From NCBI GenBank assembly GCA_026197015.1, contig JAPHRB010000067.1:1-35529 (forward strand): a stretch of 35,529 nt of DNA, in the 5' to 3' direction. This DNA is from Gammaproteobacteria bacterium. GTDB taxonomy: Bacteria; Pseudomonadota; Gammaproteobacteria; SZUA-229. Below are positions 9,125 through 17,033 of this stretch, piece by piece. The position numbers and the translations under genes are program-made. Below the pieces are notes generated by a model. The model did not search any database and was not told the origin of the DNA. It worked only from the letters and a program-made list of their open reading frames with translations. Every line of letters starts with the position of its first letter. The stretch's first letter is position 1.

Positions 9125-10057
9125 ATGAATAGCAATCAATCGAAATATCATCAGCTTATTATAGCGGCAGCATTTTTTGCAGTTATAGTTATATGGTCTA
9201 CAACACCCATCACAATTAAATGGAGTGGTGAAGGTGTAAGTTATATTTTTGGCATCGTAATGCGAATGAGCATAGGCGCCGTATTGGCAATTGTGCTGGT
9301 ATTGCTAAAATATAAAAAACTGCATATGAATAAACAGGCGCGTCAGGTGTATATTGCGTCTGCTTTAGCTATTTTTGGCGGTATGATGCCTGTTTATTGG
9401 GGAGCACAATATATTTCTTCTGGTCTGATATCGGTAATATTTGGCATATCACCAATAGTGACCGGTTACCTGGCATGGCGTTTTATACATGAAAATAGCT
9501 TTAACTTATTAAAAATAATTGGTTCAATGGCGGGGCTTGTAGGACTGCTTATAATATTTTATAAGGGGATTTCTACCGGTGAAGATTATATATATGGCGT
9601 TTTGTCTGTTCTCTGTGCTGTGATTTTTCATTCTGCAAGTGCAGTATGGATTAAAAGCCTTAAAACTGATATGCCACCATTATCTTTGGTAGCAGGTGGG
9701 TTATTGTTTTCTATACCATTGTTTTTTACCGTATATCTGATATTTGCCCCACCATTACCCGAAGAAATTCCGTTGAAGGCGATATGGTCTATTGTTTATT
9801 TAGGGGTAGTGGGTTCTGTACTTGGGTTTGTTAGTTATTATTACCTGTTAAAACACCTGCCAGCATCCAGTGTGGCTTTGATTACCCTGATTACACCCAT
9901 ATCTGCCTTATGGATAGGCCATGTGGTAAATGATGAAATCATTAGTGTCAGTATTTATGTTGGAACGGTATTTGTGCTGATGGGTTTAGCATTGCACCAG
10001 GGTGAAGATTTATTATATAAAAAGTTATGGAGAAAACGAAAACATTTTTATGGCTGA
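9125..10057 (+). CDS. EamA-family (DMT superfamily) transporter
   Basis: An inner membrane permease of 310 residues with about ten predicted helices arranged as two EamA repeats. The first begins AAFFAVIVIWSTTPITIKW and includes GGMMPVYWGAQYISSGLISVI; the second begins YIYGVLSVLCAVIFHSASAV and ends with the conserved VGSVLGFVSYYYLLKHLPASSVALI pattern. The family exports amino acids and other metabolites, and the substrate is not predictable here. The last 31 bases overlap the start of the outer membrane protein gene, an arrangement that suggests translational coupling and possibly a shared role. The leader carries a terminator-like hairpin that could regulate expression. Confidence 0.9.
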   Translation: MNSNQSKYHQLIIAAAFFAVIVIWSTTPITIKWSGEGVSYIFGIVMRMSIGAVLAIVLVLLKYKKLHMNKQARQVYIASALAIFGGMMPVYWGAQYISSGLISVIFGISPIVTGYLAWRFIHENSFNLLKIIGSMAGLVGLLIIFYKGISTGEDYIYGVLSVLCAVIFHSASAVWIKSLKTDMPPLSLVAGGLLFSIPLFFTVYLIFAPPLPEEIPLKAIWSIVYLGVVGSVLGFVSYYYLLKHLPASSVALITLITPISALWIGHVVNDEIISVSIYVGTVFVLMGLALHQGEDLLYKKLWRKRKHFYG

Positions 10058-11301
10058 TATTATTGCTTTGCAGTTTTACTGTAGAAGCAGTCTCGATTAT
10101 TAATAATATTCGTTATAAGGGAAATGAAATTACTCAGCCTTCAGTACTAAATAGAGAAATCTATATAATACCAGGGGCTGAATTAAACGATGCTTTAATT
10201 GAAAAATCCAGGCAGGCTATTATGGATCTTGGCCTGTTTAAGTCTGTGCGTTATTATCTTGAAGAAAACTATACAACTGTAAAAACAAACTCAATGGTGT
10301 CCCAGGTTGATGTTGTTTTTGTCGTTGAAGAAAAATATTATCTTTTAGTTTTTCCCAGATTAAAAATTAATGACGAAGAAATACATGTCGGTTTGCAGCT
10401 TAAATGGGATAATGTTTTAGGATTAAACCATGAAACCCGAGTTTTGGCAGAAGACCGTGGTGTTACAAGTGGTATTGGTGAAAGTCGTTATTCGTTCAGG
10501 TACTTTTATCCTAACTGGAATAACAGTGCATATAATATAGATTTAACCTTACAAACTGAAAATGAGGTTAATGATAGTGTAGGTCTTATAGATAGGCGGG
10601 ATGATCTATTTATGTTTGCAGTATCTCGCTGGTTAAATGAGCGAGGGCGAAATAGAGGCTGGTTTGCAGGTGTAAGTGTTTTATATCAACAGCGATTATT
10701 TGAAGACGTTATCGTTAATGCCAATTCTGAAAATGTCGATGCTGTGGTTTTAGGCGCAGAAGTCGGTTATATAAATATAAATAATTATGCATATAATCGA
10801 GGCGGTAAATCTTATGGTTATAAACTAGATTGGTCGCATGATTCTTTAGGTAGTGAATCAGAGTTCACAAAACATCTTTTATATTACATAAGTTACTATC
10901 AATTTGATAAATATCCGACATCAAATCTGAATGTTCAAATGAAAATAGGCCATTCTAACGAACAGTTTTTGGGTGAAGATGCCTTTAGCCTGGGTAGTAG
11001 TGATGACTTTCGGGGTTATGATAATGATCGATTTACGGGTAATACAATGTTCCTGACTAATTTTGAGTATATGTTTCCTCATGTTGATTATCCGGTCATT
11101 CGTTATGCAGTATTCATTGATATTGGCAATACATATGACCAGTTAAGTGATATTTTTCATGAGGCTTTACATGTGGGTGCAGGTTTTGGTTTGCGTTGGA
11201 AAATAAGAGCCTTCGTTAAACTGGATTTAAGAGCCGATCTGGGTTATGGATTTGAAGATGAAGACTATCATTTTAGTTTTGGAACTCGCCACACGTTTTA
11301 A
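10027..11301 (+). CDS. POTRA plus beta-barrel outer membrane protein (BamA/Omp85-like, D15 family)
   Basis: A 424-residue exported protein. Residues 1-21 form a signal peptide (FLWLILLLCSFTVEA). A single POTRA-like domain covers roughly residues 22-85, with INNIRYKGNEITQPSVLNREI, AIMDLGLFKSVRYYLEE, and then a strand continuing to VEEKYY. The rest has the alternating pattern of an Omp85-type barrel, including the late DDFRGYDNDRFTGNTMFLTNFEY segment that resembles the conserved lid-lock or hairpin region. It ends in Phe, as outer membrane beta-barrels do. It is shorter than BamA (about 800) and TamA (about 580) and has one POTRA rather than three to five. Its cargo and partner are unknown. The ATG at 10027 lies inside the EamA gene. 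Confidence 0.82.
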   Translation: MEKTKTFLWLILLLCSFTVEAVSIINNIRYKGNEITQPSVLNREIYIIPGAELNDALIEKSRQAIMDLGLFKSVRYYLEENYTTVKTNSMVSQVDVVFVVEEKYYLLVFPRLKINDEEIHVGLQLKWDNVLGLNHETRVLAEDRGVTSGIGESRYSFRYFYPNWNNSAYNIDLTLQTENEVNDSVGLIDRRDDLFMFAVSRWLNERGRNRGWFAGVSVLYQQRLFEDVIVNANSENVDAVVLGAEVGYININNYAYNRGGKSYGYKLDWSHDSLGSESEFTKHLLYYISYYQFDKYPTSNLNVQMKIGHSNEQFLGEDAFSLGSSDDFRGYDNDRFTGNTMFLTNFEYMFPHVDYPVIRYAVFIDIGNTYDQLSDIFHEALHVGAGFGLRWKIRAFVKLDLRADLGYGFEDEDYHFSFGTRHTF

Positions 11302-11354
11302 TTTTTTTCTGAAAGTTAATTCCTGTAAGTTAAAACCACTGTAATTTAAAGCAG

Positions 11355-11378
11355 GGGTGACGCCAAATTGCATCACCC
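11355..11378. terminator. Hairpin between convergent genes
   Basis: Arms GGGTGA and TCACCC enclose a 12-base loop, located between the stops of the plus-strand OMP gene and the minus-strand DUF4136 gene. There is no strong T-run on either side, so this is a weak terminator call. Confidence 0.4.
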
Positions 11379-11414
11379 ATTAGTCGATTAGTAAATGCAG
11401 CCTGTAGAGGAGGC

Positions 11415-12020
11415 TTACTCTTCAGCAGGTTTAGCTTTTGGTGGAAAATGTTCTAAAATTTTGTGTACTGCGTTTTTAATTTTTTCTGTCTGTTTTTCGG
11501 GCGTAGATGCCGGGCTAACAATAGCTTTGGCTGTTGCACGCCAGATAAGCTTTTTGGTTTTAGCATCAACCACATCGAGAATTAAAGTTCCCTGTTCATA
11601 TTCATAAACACTTACGCCACCAGTACTTGCGTATGAACCAGCATAACCATAGTTGCCTGGGTGGCGATAACCATAACCACGGTAATAACCGATGGGAGCA
11701 TAAGTGTAACCCCAGTTAGTAATATCGATCTTATTCTCTTTACCAAAGTGTGTGGCGATTACAAAATCTGGATTTGACGTATTTTGATTTATGCCTTTAG
11801 CAGCCAGGTTATTTTCAACTGCGGTAACAAAACGTGCACGATTTAACTCGTCTGCTTTTATGTTTTTAGGAAAGGGTAACCAGTCAAAAGTTTTATATTT
11901 AGTAAAATCGACCTGTTCATTAAAATCGTAGTTAACAGATAAAGACGAACAGCCGCTTAAAATAATAAATGCGACTGACGCTAATAAAGTGCTGCCAAAA
12001 TTGATATTGCGTATATTCAT
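11415..12020 (-). CDS. DUF4136 family lipoprotein
   Basis: A predicted lipoprotein of 201 residues from the ATG at 12020; the frame extends to 12050 but the signal peptide fits the shorter form. The signal sequence ends in the lipobox LSGC, so the mature protein starts at Cys24 or so with CSSLSVNYDFN. VNYDFNEQVDFTKYKTFDWLP and the C-terminal TLILDVVDAKTKKLIWRATA are the DUF4136 hallmarks. A Tyr/Gly-rich stretch around GYYRGYGYRHPGNYGYAGS interrupts the middle. No function is established for the family. It lies 51 bases downstream of the GST gene and may be read through from the MarR operon. A second DUF4136 protein is encoded at 31685-32245. Confidence 0.86.
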   Translation of the reverse strand: MNIRNINFGSTLLASVAFIILSGCSSLSVNYDFNEQVDFTKYKTFDWLPFPKNIKADELNRARFVTAVENNLAAKGINQNTSNPDFVIATHFGKENKIDITNWGYTYAPIGYYRGYGYRHPGNYGYAGSYASTGGVSVYEYEQGTLILDVVDAKTKKLIWRATAKAIVSPASTPEKQTEKIKNAVHKILEHFPPKAKPAEE

Positions 12021-12071
12021 GGAGAGTCCTTTATAATCGTATCTCCCCAATTCTAACGATTATTAGTCACT

Positions 12072-12689
12072 TTATCTATGCTTAATACCCTGCATGGTTA
12101 TATAACCAGATAATGACTCAATTTTTTGAAACCAGCTATGTATTGCTGGATAACCGTCAAGTGAAATCCCGCCTTCTTCACAAAGAGCGATATATGGATA
12201 ACAGGCTATATCGGCTATGCTAGGTTTGTTTGTCGCAAGCCAGTCATTGTTGCTTAAATGCCTTTCTATCCATTCCAGAGTAAGTTTTCCCTGTGTTTGA
12301 GCAAGTTCAAGATCACATTCATAGCCAAATTTCAGTCTCGACCTGGCCTTACCCAGAAAATTAAAAATTTCTCCGTTTGCCACCGTTAACCACTGAGTAA
12401 TCAGAGCCATATCCGTAGCATCGTTCGGGTACCAGTGATTATCTTTGAGTCGTGAAGCGTACTTTTGTGCCAGATATATCAAAATAGCCTGTGAGTCCCA
12501 TATAACTACTGTTTCATCTTCTAGTGCAGGAAACTCTCCACGGGGGTTAAGTTTTAAATAAGCTTCGCTTTTATGCTGCTTATTGTTAACGTCCAGTTTA
12601 ATGAACTTATATTTAATGTTTAATAAATTTAATAAAAGTTTAACTTTATAAGTATTGCCCGAAACGTCTAAACCATATAGTTTTATCAT
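12072..12689 (-). CDS. Glutathione S-transferase family protein
   Basis: A 205-residue cytoplasmic enzyme with the two-domain GST layout. The N-terminal thioredoxin-like domain (about 1-80) contains SGNTYKVKLLLNLL, LNPRGEFPALED with the cis-proline, and the glutathione-binding WDSQAILIYLA. The helical C-terminal domain carries SIADIACYPYIAL, the N-capping/hydrophobic staple region typical of GSTs. It starts 12 bases after the MAPEG stop, so the two are clearly co-transcribed. Together they pair a membrane and a soluble glutathione-type enzyme under the MarR regulator, which suggests defence against electrophiles; the actual substrate is unknown. Confidence 0.92.
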   Translation of the reverse strand: MIKLYGLDVSGNTYKVKLLLNLLNIKYKFIKLDVNNKQHKSEAYLKLNPRGEFPALEDETVVIWDSQAILIYLAQKYASRLKDNHWYPNDATDMALITQWLTVANGEIFNFLGKARSRLKFGYECDLELAQTQGKLTLEWIERHLSNNDWLATNKPSIADIACYPYIALCEEGGISLDGYPAIHSWFQKIESLSGYITMQGIKHR

Positions 12690-12701
12690 AAGTTGTCCTT
12701 A

Positions 12702-13106
12702 TCAAATTATATTTAAAAGACTTAAACCGAGAATTAATTGTGCGAAAAAACCGCACAAAAATGCAACAACTCTGATTAGCGGAATAGCAAAAGTAAAAGC
12801 CAGAAAGTGGGTCAGTCGAGAGTAGAAATATAACTCAACTGCGAAGGCGCTATAAGCAGAATGCGACTGCGTTATTTCTATAAGTATTACCAGGGGTGCG
12901 AAGATGACTAAATTTTCTACTGCATTATCATGAGCTCGCATCATACGTTCGGCCCATTGTGCTTTTGGCCGTGTATCAGGTTGTGGGTTATAGAGTGCTG
13001 GCCATATACCCGTTTCGGCCATTCGATTAATAATGTAAGGGATCCACATGATTGATGTGAAAAGTGTAACTATACTTAGCCATATTATTTCATTTGATAT
13101 TGCCAT
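12702..13106 (-). CDS. MAPEG family membrane protein
   Basis: A four-helix membrane protein of 134 residues related to microsomal glutathione transferases (COG3686 type). Helices are IIWLSIVTLFTSIMWIPYII, NLVIFAPLVILIEI, and two C-terminal ones around AFTFAIPLIRVVAFLCGFFAQLI. The conserved loop is RMMRAHDNAVENL, close to the ERxxRAHxNxxEN pattern of MAPEG proteins. The ATG at 13106 is preferred over the frame opening at 13133 because AAGGACGA lies just upstream of it and MAISNEI is the usual start. It is the second gene of the marR-MAPEG-GST operon. Confidence 0.88.
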   Translation of the reverse strand: MAISNEIIWLSIVTLFTSIMWIPYIINRMAETGIWPALYNPQPDTRPKAQWAERMMRAHDNAVENLVIFAPLVILIEITQSHSAYSAFAVELYFYSRLTHFLAFTFAIPLIRVVAFLCGFFAQLILGLSLLNII

Positions 13107-13125
13107 TTGATCGTCCTTTTGTTGC

Positions 13126-13137
13126 TTGTACATACAA
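13126..13137. promoter_or_regulatory. Possible second, weaker MarR-type site ahead of MAPEG
   Basis: TTGTACATACAA has arms TTGTA/TACAA around CA, in the 68-base gap between marR and the MAPEG start. Its core resembles the stronger palindrome upstream of marR. It could give the MAPEG-GST pair a separate control point, but in AT-rich DNA a site this short may be chance. Confidence 0.3.
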
Positions 13138-13174
13138 TTATTAATTATTGGTCACGTGAAAAATTAAATAATAA

Positions 13175-13591
13175 TTAAGAGATTTGTTTTCGAGTGTCTC
13201 GCAAGCCGGTTACCAGCTCAGAAAATGCCTGTTTGCCAATGATATTATTCATATTGTTGAAAAGTTCCTGACCGGTATTTTCCAGTTTTTTATGAATTTT
13301 TTTCGCCTGTTGTGTGGCTGAAATATGAATGCCTCTTTTATCGTCACTATCAGATGAGCGTGTTAAAAAACCTTTGTTAATAAGACTATCAACAAATCGA
13401 GTGACGGTTGAAGGGGCTAATTCAAGCTCTTCTGCAATCTGCTTCATAGAAATGCCTGGTTGATCTAAAACCACGCGTAATACATAGGCGTGTGCAGGGG
13501 ATAAACCAAAAGGTTTAAATGCATCATCCCATATTTTATTTATCTGGCGAGCAAGTGCGTTAGTATTAAAATATATGCATTTTTCAAACAT
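13175..13591 (-). CDS. MarR family transcriptional regulator
   Basis: A 138-residue winged-helix regulator. The recognition region is ISMKQIAEELELAPSTVTRFVDSLINKGFLTR and the wing is SSDSDDKRGIHISAT, both standard for MarR proteins; the flanking helices form the dimer interface. These proteins usually repress their own operon until a small ligand or oxidant releases them. It heads a minus-strand operon with MAPEG and GST, and a near-perfect palindrome lies 14 bases before its ATG, so autoregulation is very likely. Three cysteines are few in number: only Cys5 is near the N-terminus, so redox sensing is not evident. Confidence 0.93.
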   Translation of the reverse strand: MFEKCIYFNTNALARQINKIWDDAFKPFGLSPAHAYVLRVVLDQPGISMKQIAEELELAPSTVTRFVDSLINKGFLTRSSDSDDKRGIHISATQQAKKIHKKLENTGQELFNNMNNIIGKQAFSELVTGLRDTRKQIS

Positions 13592-13605
13592 GGGTGTATT
13601 GAAGC

Positions 13606-13635
13606 ATTATTTAGTTGTATATGCAACTAAATAAT
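13606..13635. promoter_or_regulatory. Palindromic operator, probable MarR binding site
   Basis: Two perfect 12-base arms, ATTATTTAGTTG and CAACTAAATAAT, flank TATATG. The core TAGTTGTATATGCAACTA matches the size and symmetry of MarR-family operators. It fills most of the 47-base gap between the HopJ-like gene and marR, so repressor binding would block transcription of marR-MAPEG-GST. In RNA the arms would also form a hairpin just ahead of the marR start codon. Confidence 0.75.
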
Positions 13636-13638
13636 GAA

Positions 13639-13989
13639 TTAGGCATTGTTTTGTTTTTCAGTTAACGGCTCTGAGTTAAATACAATCCCAGACCAGCCCG
13701 TTTTCATGAAGTTTCGAATATTCTGATGATCGGAGTTATGGGGATTATCAAGAACATCCTTGCGGTAATAATCACCAAAGCAGTGCAGGGTCTGTTGTTC
13801 AGTTAATTTATGCATAAGTGCGAAGGCAAAAATTTTGCATGAACCATTGTTTTCATTTTCTGCATTTAGCTGTTCGCCATTTTTAAACTCAGCGGGTGTG
13901 AAATTGTAATTTTCATCAATGCTAGACATAGTATCTTCAAAACTGTTATTTTGAGGATTTTGATTAAGTTTTTGTAAAAAATCATTCAT
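13639..13989 (-). CDS. HopJ type III effector family protein
   Basis: A 116-residue protein matching the HopJ family. The segments ENNGSCKIFAFALMHKL, CFGDYYRKDVL and HQNIRNFMKTGWSGIVF are its conserved core. The family is named after a Pseudomonas syringae effector candidate, but it is widespread in free-living gammaproteobacteria without type III secretion, and no such genes are seen here. A cytoplasmic housekeeping role is therefore more plausible than effector activity. It precedes marR on the same strand with the operator in between. Confidence 0.88.
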   Translation of the reverse strand: MNDFLQKLNQNPQNNSFEDTMSSIDENYNFTPAEFKNGEQLNAENENNGSCKIFAFALMHKLTEQQTLHCFGDYYRKDVLDNPHNSDHQNIRNFMKTGWSGIVFNSEPLTEKQNNA

Positions 13990-14178
13990 ATTGACAAGTG
14001 TGAATTAGTTTATAAAAAGGGTGTATTAGTTTAGTCTATCGTATGATTTGAAGATATGAATTTCATTAATATTATATTTTAGGTAAGTTTGTGTCATATC
14101 AAGATCGTTCTGACTACTGTATAGCTAAATAGAAAAACTTTATAATAATTTAACCTAACCTAACTACAAGAGAATATT

Positions 14179-15402
14179 ATGCCACTAATTCGACCTTTTG
14201 CCGGTTTACGCCCCGTTCCTGAACGTGTTGAAGACGTAGTAGCGCCACCTTATGATGTTTTGAATAGTTCAGAGGCGCGCGAACGAGCTGCGGGCAAACC
14301 GATGAGTTTTTTGCATATATCAAAAGCTGAAATTGATTTACCAGAAGATACAGATCCTTATGATCCCCGTGTCTATGCAAAAGCGGCAGAAAATTTACAG
14401 AAACTAGTTGATGACGGTATTTTAATTCGCGAAAACGAACCCAGGTATTATGTGTATCGATTAAAGATGGGAGATATCGTGCAAACGGGGCTGGTCGCAG
14501 CTGCATCAGTTAAACACTATGATAGCAATCGAATTCGTAAACATGAGTTTACTCGTCCGGCAAAAGAAAATGACAGGGTTGCGCAAATAGAGGCATTAAA
14601 TGCACAAACGGGTCCTGTTTTGCTGGCATATAAATCTGATGATGAAATTGATGTTTTACTAGAGCAGGTCGCGCAGGCAAAACCTCTCTATGACCTGGTG
14701 GCTGATGACGGTATTGGACATACATTATGGGTGGTAGAAGACCAGCAGATTGCAGATAAATTATCTGCGGGTTTTGATGCAATGGAAGCGATTTATATTG
14801 CAGATGGGCACCATCGTTCTGCTTCAGCATCGAGAGTCGCTAAAACGATTGGTGGTTCTGATGAACAGATGAGTCATTATTTTTTGTCTGTAATCTTCCC
14901 GCATAAGCAAATGAAAATATTTGATTACAACCGGGTAGTAACCGATTTAAATGGGTTATCAAAAGACGATTTTATCGTCAAAGTAGAAGAAAACTTCAGC
15001 TGTGTTAAAACATCAGCGCCGGTTAGGCCATCCAAACCAAATGAGTTTGGTATGTATATTGATGGTGACTGGTATCAGTTAAATATTAAACCTGAATTAA
15101 TTTCTAATGACCCTGTCGGTCGACTGGATGTGAGTTTGCTTGCCAATAATCTACTCGGTCCCATATTAAACATTACAGACCCAAGAACTGATCCTCGAAT
15201 TGATTTTGTTGGTGGCATAAGAGGTTTGGAAGGTTTAGAGAAACGGGTTGATAGTGGCGAAATGGCGGTTGCATTCTCTATGTATGCAACAAGCATGGAA
15301 GATCTTATGCTGGTCGCAGATGCGGGTGAAGTGATGCCGCCGAAATCAACCTGGTTTGAGCCGAAGTTGGCGGATGGCCTGGTTTCTCACGTGCTTGACT
15401 AA
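14179..15402 (+). CDS. DUF1015 family protein (COG4198)
   Basis: A 407-residue soluble protein of the DUF1015 family. It begins LIRPFAGLRPVPERVEDVVAPPYDV, the characteristic N-terminus, and has FLHISKAEIDLP, HEFTRPAKENDRVAQIEALN and the histidine-rich IADGHHRSASASR near residue 210-220, which looks like an active-site or metal-binding segment. No reaction has been firmly established for the family that can be read off here. The gene is preceded by a 189-base divergent spacer shared with the HopJ-like gene and appears to be monocistronic. Confidence 0.88.
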   Translation: MPLIRPFAGLRPVPERVEDVVAPPYDVLNSSEARERAAGKPMSFLHISKAEIDLPEDTDPYDPRVYAKAAENLQKLVDDGILIRENEPRYYVYRLKMGDIVQTGLVAAASVKHYDSNRIRKHEFTRPAKENDRVAQIEALNAQTGPVLLAYKSDDEIDVLLEQVAQAKPLYDLVADDGIGHTLWVVEDQQIADKLSAGFDAMEAIYIADGHHRSASASRVAKTIGGSDEQMSHYFLSVIFPHKQMKIFDYNRVVTDLNGLSKDDFIVKVEENFSCVKTSAPVRPSKPNEFGMYIDGDWYQLNIKPELISNDPVGRLDVSLLANNLLGPILNITDPRTDPRIDFVGGIRGLEGLEKRVDSGEMAVAFSMYATSMEDLMLVADAGEVMPPKSTWFEPKLADGLVSHVLD

Positions 15403-15693
15403 TTTAAAGTTAGTAACATTTGCGTTTGCTCACAAATAAATTATAGGACTGCGTTTTACCGGCATAAGTGGCGAATATCGTCAGGGTGATGTTGTGTCTC
15501 GTATAATTCAGTTGGCTCGACTTTCCACAAAGCAGAGTACGGCCAGAAAGGTCGACTAATCCTGGTCTGTCTCTGATTGTCTATTGAAATAATACCAGTC
15601 CGCACCCATATACTGTAACAAACACATAAATCAGGCTTACTGCCTGTTGAAATGAAATAGATGTTCTCATTCTCTTTCTGCTAAGGTACTCGC
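15403..15693. other. 291-base intergenic stretch without a convincing gene
   Basis: The stretch separates DUF1015 from the lemA operon. Its centre (about 15510-15560) contains an imperfect inverted pair, TCGACTTTCC and GAAAGGTCGA, and has a composition closer to the lemA operon than to DUF1015. The lemA promoter must lie in its right half, but no clear -35/-10 pair was found. No recognisable RNA or protein was seen. Confidence 0.45.
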
Positions 15694-16290
15694 ATGAAAA
15701 AACCAACACTACACCTCGGCTTATACGCCGTACTAATTTATTCACTGATGTTATCGGGCTGCGGTATGCAAAGCATTCCAACAGCACTTAATGAAGTTGA
15801 AGCGGCATGGTCAGAAGTGCTTAACCAGTATAAACGTCGCTCAGATCTGATTCCTAATCTGGTCAATATCGTTAAAGGTTCAGCCGCCCATGAAAAGGAA
15901 ACACTCACTGCGGTGATAGAAGCTCGTGCCCAAGCAACTCAAACACAGATTAGCGCCGATCAACTAACCCCTGAAACCATGAGCAAGTTCTCTCAGGCGC
16001 AGTCGGGGCTGAGTTCTGCTCTGTCGCGTTTGATGGTGGTTGTCGAACGTTACCCGGACCTCAAGGCAAATCAAAACTTTCGCGATCTTCAGGTGCAACT
16101 TGAAGGTACAGAAAACCGTATAACCGTTGCCAGAAATCGTTACATACAAAGCATTAAGGAATTTAATAATCTTGTAACAGTGCCTCCTACTTCCTGGTAC
16201 AACGCCATCTTCCTGAACCATGAGAAAAAACCTCAGTTCACGGTAGAAAATGAAGCGGCGATCAAACAAGCACCGCAAATCGACTTTTAA
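15694..16290 (+). CDS. LemA family lipoprotein
   Basis: A 198-residue envelope protein. The signal peptide ends in the lipobox LSGC, making it a probable lipoprotein; many LemA proteins instead keep an uncleaved helix. The family core is present: EVLNQYKRRSDLIPNLVNIVKG, EKETLTAVIEARAQA, and LKANQNFRDLQVQLEGTENRI, forming long amphipathic helices. The following LVTVPPTSWYNAIFL is also typical. The stop and the next start overlap (TAATG), so it is tightly coupled to the TPM protein genes. The LemA-TPM-TPM trio is a recurrent operon; roles in envelope quality control have been suggested but not proven. Confidence 0.94.
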   Translation: MKKPTLHLGLYAVLIYSLMLSGCGMQSIPTALNEVEAAWSEVLNQYKRRSDLIPNLVNIVKGSAAHEKETLTAVIEARAQATQTQISADQLTPETMSKFSQAQSGLSSALSRLMVVVERYPDLKANQNFRDLQVQLEGTENRITVARNRYIQSIKEFNNLVTVPPTSWYNAIFLNHEKKPQFTVENEAAIKQAPQIDF

Positions 16291-17021
16291 TGTTAAGTAG
16301 AATGTTTTTCCTGCTGAGCTTGCTGGGTTGCCTATGGATTAGCCCGGTATTTGCTCTCGAAGTGCCTGAACACAGCGGTCCGGTGGTTGATCTTGCTGGC
16401 GTGTTAAGTTCTGGCGATCAGGCTAAAATTTCATCCAGCTTATTACAGTTTCAGCAAAAATATGGTCCACAGCTACAGGTGCTTGTTGTGCCCTCGCTGG
16501 AAGATGAATCCTTAGAAGGTTACTCAATAAAAGTCGTTGATAAATGGAAGCTGGGAAGCAAAGAAAAGGATGACGGCGTACTGCTTTTAGTCGCTATAGA
16601 AAATCGCAAGGTACGTATAGAAGTCGGCCGTGGCCTTGAAGGTATGCTTCCCGATGTTATCGCCGGTCGAATTATACGTACGGGTATCGTTCCATTTTTC
16701 AAACAGGGTCAAACCGGCGCAGGCATACTCGTTGGTCTTGGCATGATTGCCGAGAGTGTTGGCGGAAAACTGGAAGACGTTCCAGCTCCTCGTTTACATA
16801 AAACAAAACGCAGCAGTGGTGGCCTTGGTTATCTGCTGTTTATCGGCCTGTTTTTAATTGGTCCTCTGTTTGGTCGAAGAAGGCGTGGCGGTGTTGGCAA
16901 TGCATTGTTAAGCGCATTATTAATGGGGGCTGCCATGAGTGGCGGTCGCCGTGGTGGTGGCGGTGGTTTTGGCGGCGGTGGTGGCGGATTCTCCGGCGGC
17001 GGCGCAAGCGGAAGCTGGTAG
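16290..17021 (+). CDS. TPM domain protein, YgcG-like, glycine-rich C-terminus
   Basis: A 243-residue membrane protein. The signal peptide (residues 1-22, ending VFA) leads to a TPM domain of about 130 residues, with GPVVDLAGVLSSGDQ, KDDGVLLLVAIENRKVRIEVGRGLEG and IAGRIIRTGIVPFF as landmarks. A hydrophobic helix, LGYLLFIGLFLIGPLF, follows near residue 180. The tail is basic, then almost pure glycine with Phe and Ser (GGGFGGGGGGFSGGGASGSW), the standard YgcG-type ending. It overlaps lemA by one base and is 12 bases from the second TPM gene. Antisense proline-rich open frames here are artefacts of the glycine codons. Confidence 0.94.
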   Translation: MLSRMFFLLSLLGCLWISPVFALEVPEHSGPVVDLAGVLSSGDQAKISSSLLQFQQKYGPQLQVLVVPSLEDESLEGYSIKVVDKWKLGSKEKDDGVLLLVAIENRKVRIEVGRGLEGMLPDVIAGRIIRTGIVPFFKQGQTGAGILVGLGMIAESVGGKLEDVPAPRLHKTKRSSGGLGYLLFIGLFLIGPLFGRRRRGGVGNALLSALLMGAAMSGGRRGGGGGFGGGGGGFSGGGASGSW

Positions 17022-17033
17022 GGGTGAGATAAG

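Noticed and set aside
13639..13989. Type III secretion effector as evidence for a pathogen
   Set aside because: HopJ-like proteins are common in bacteria without type III secretion, and no secretion genes are present.
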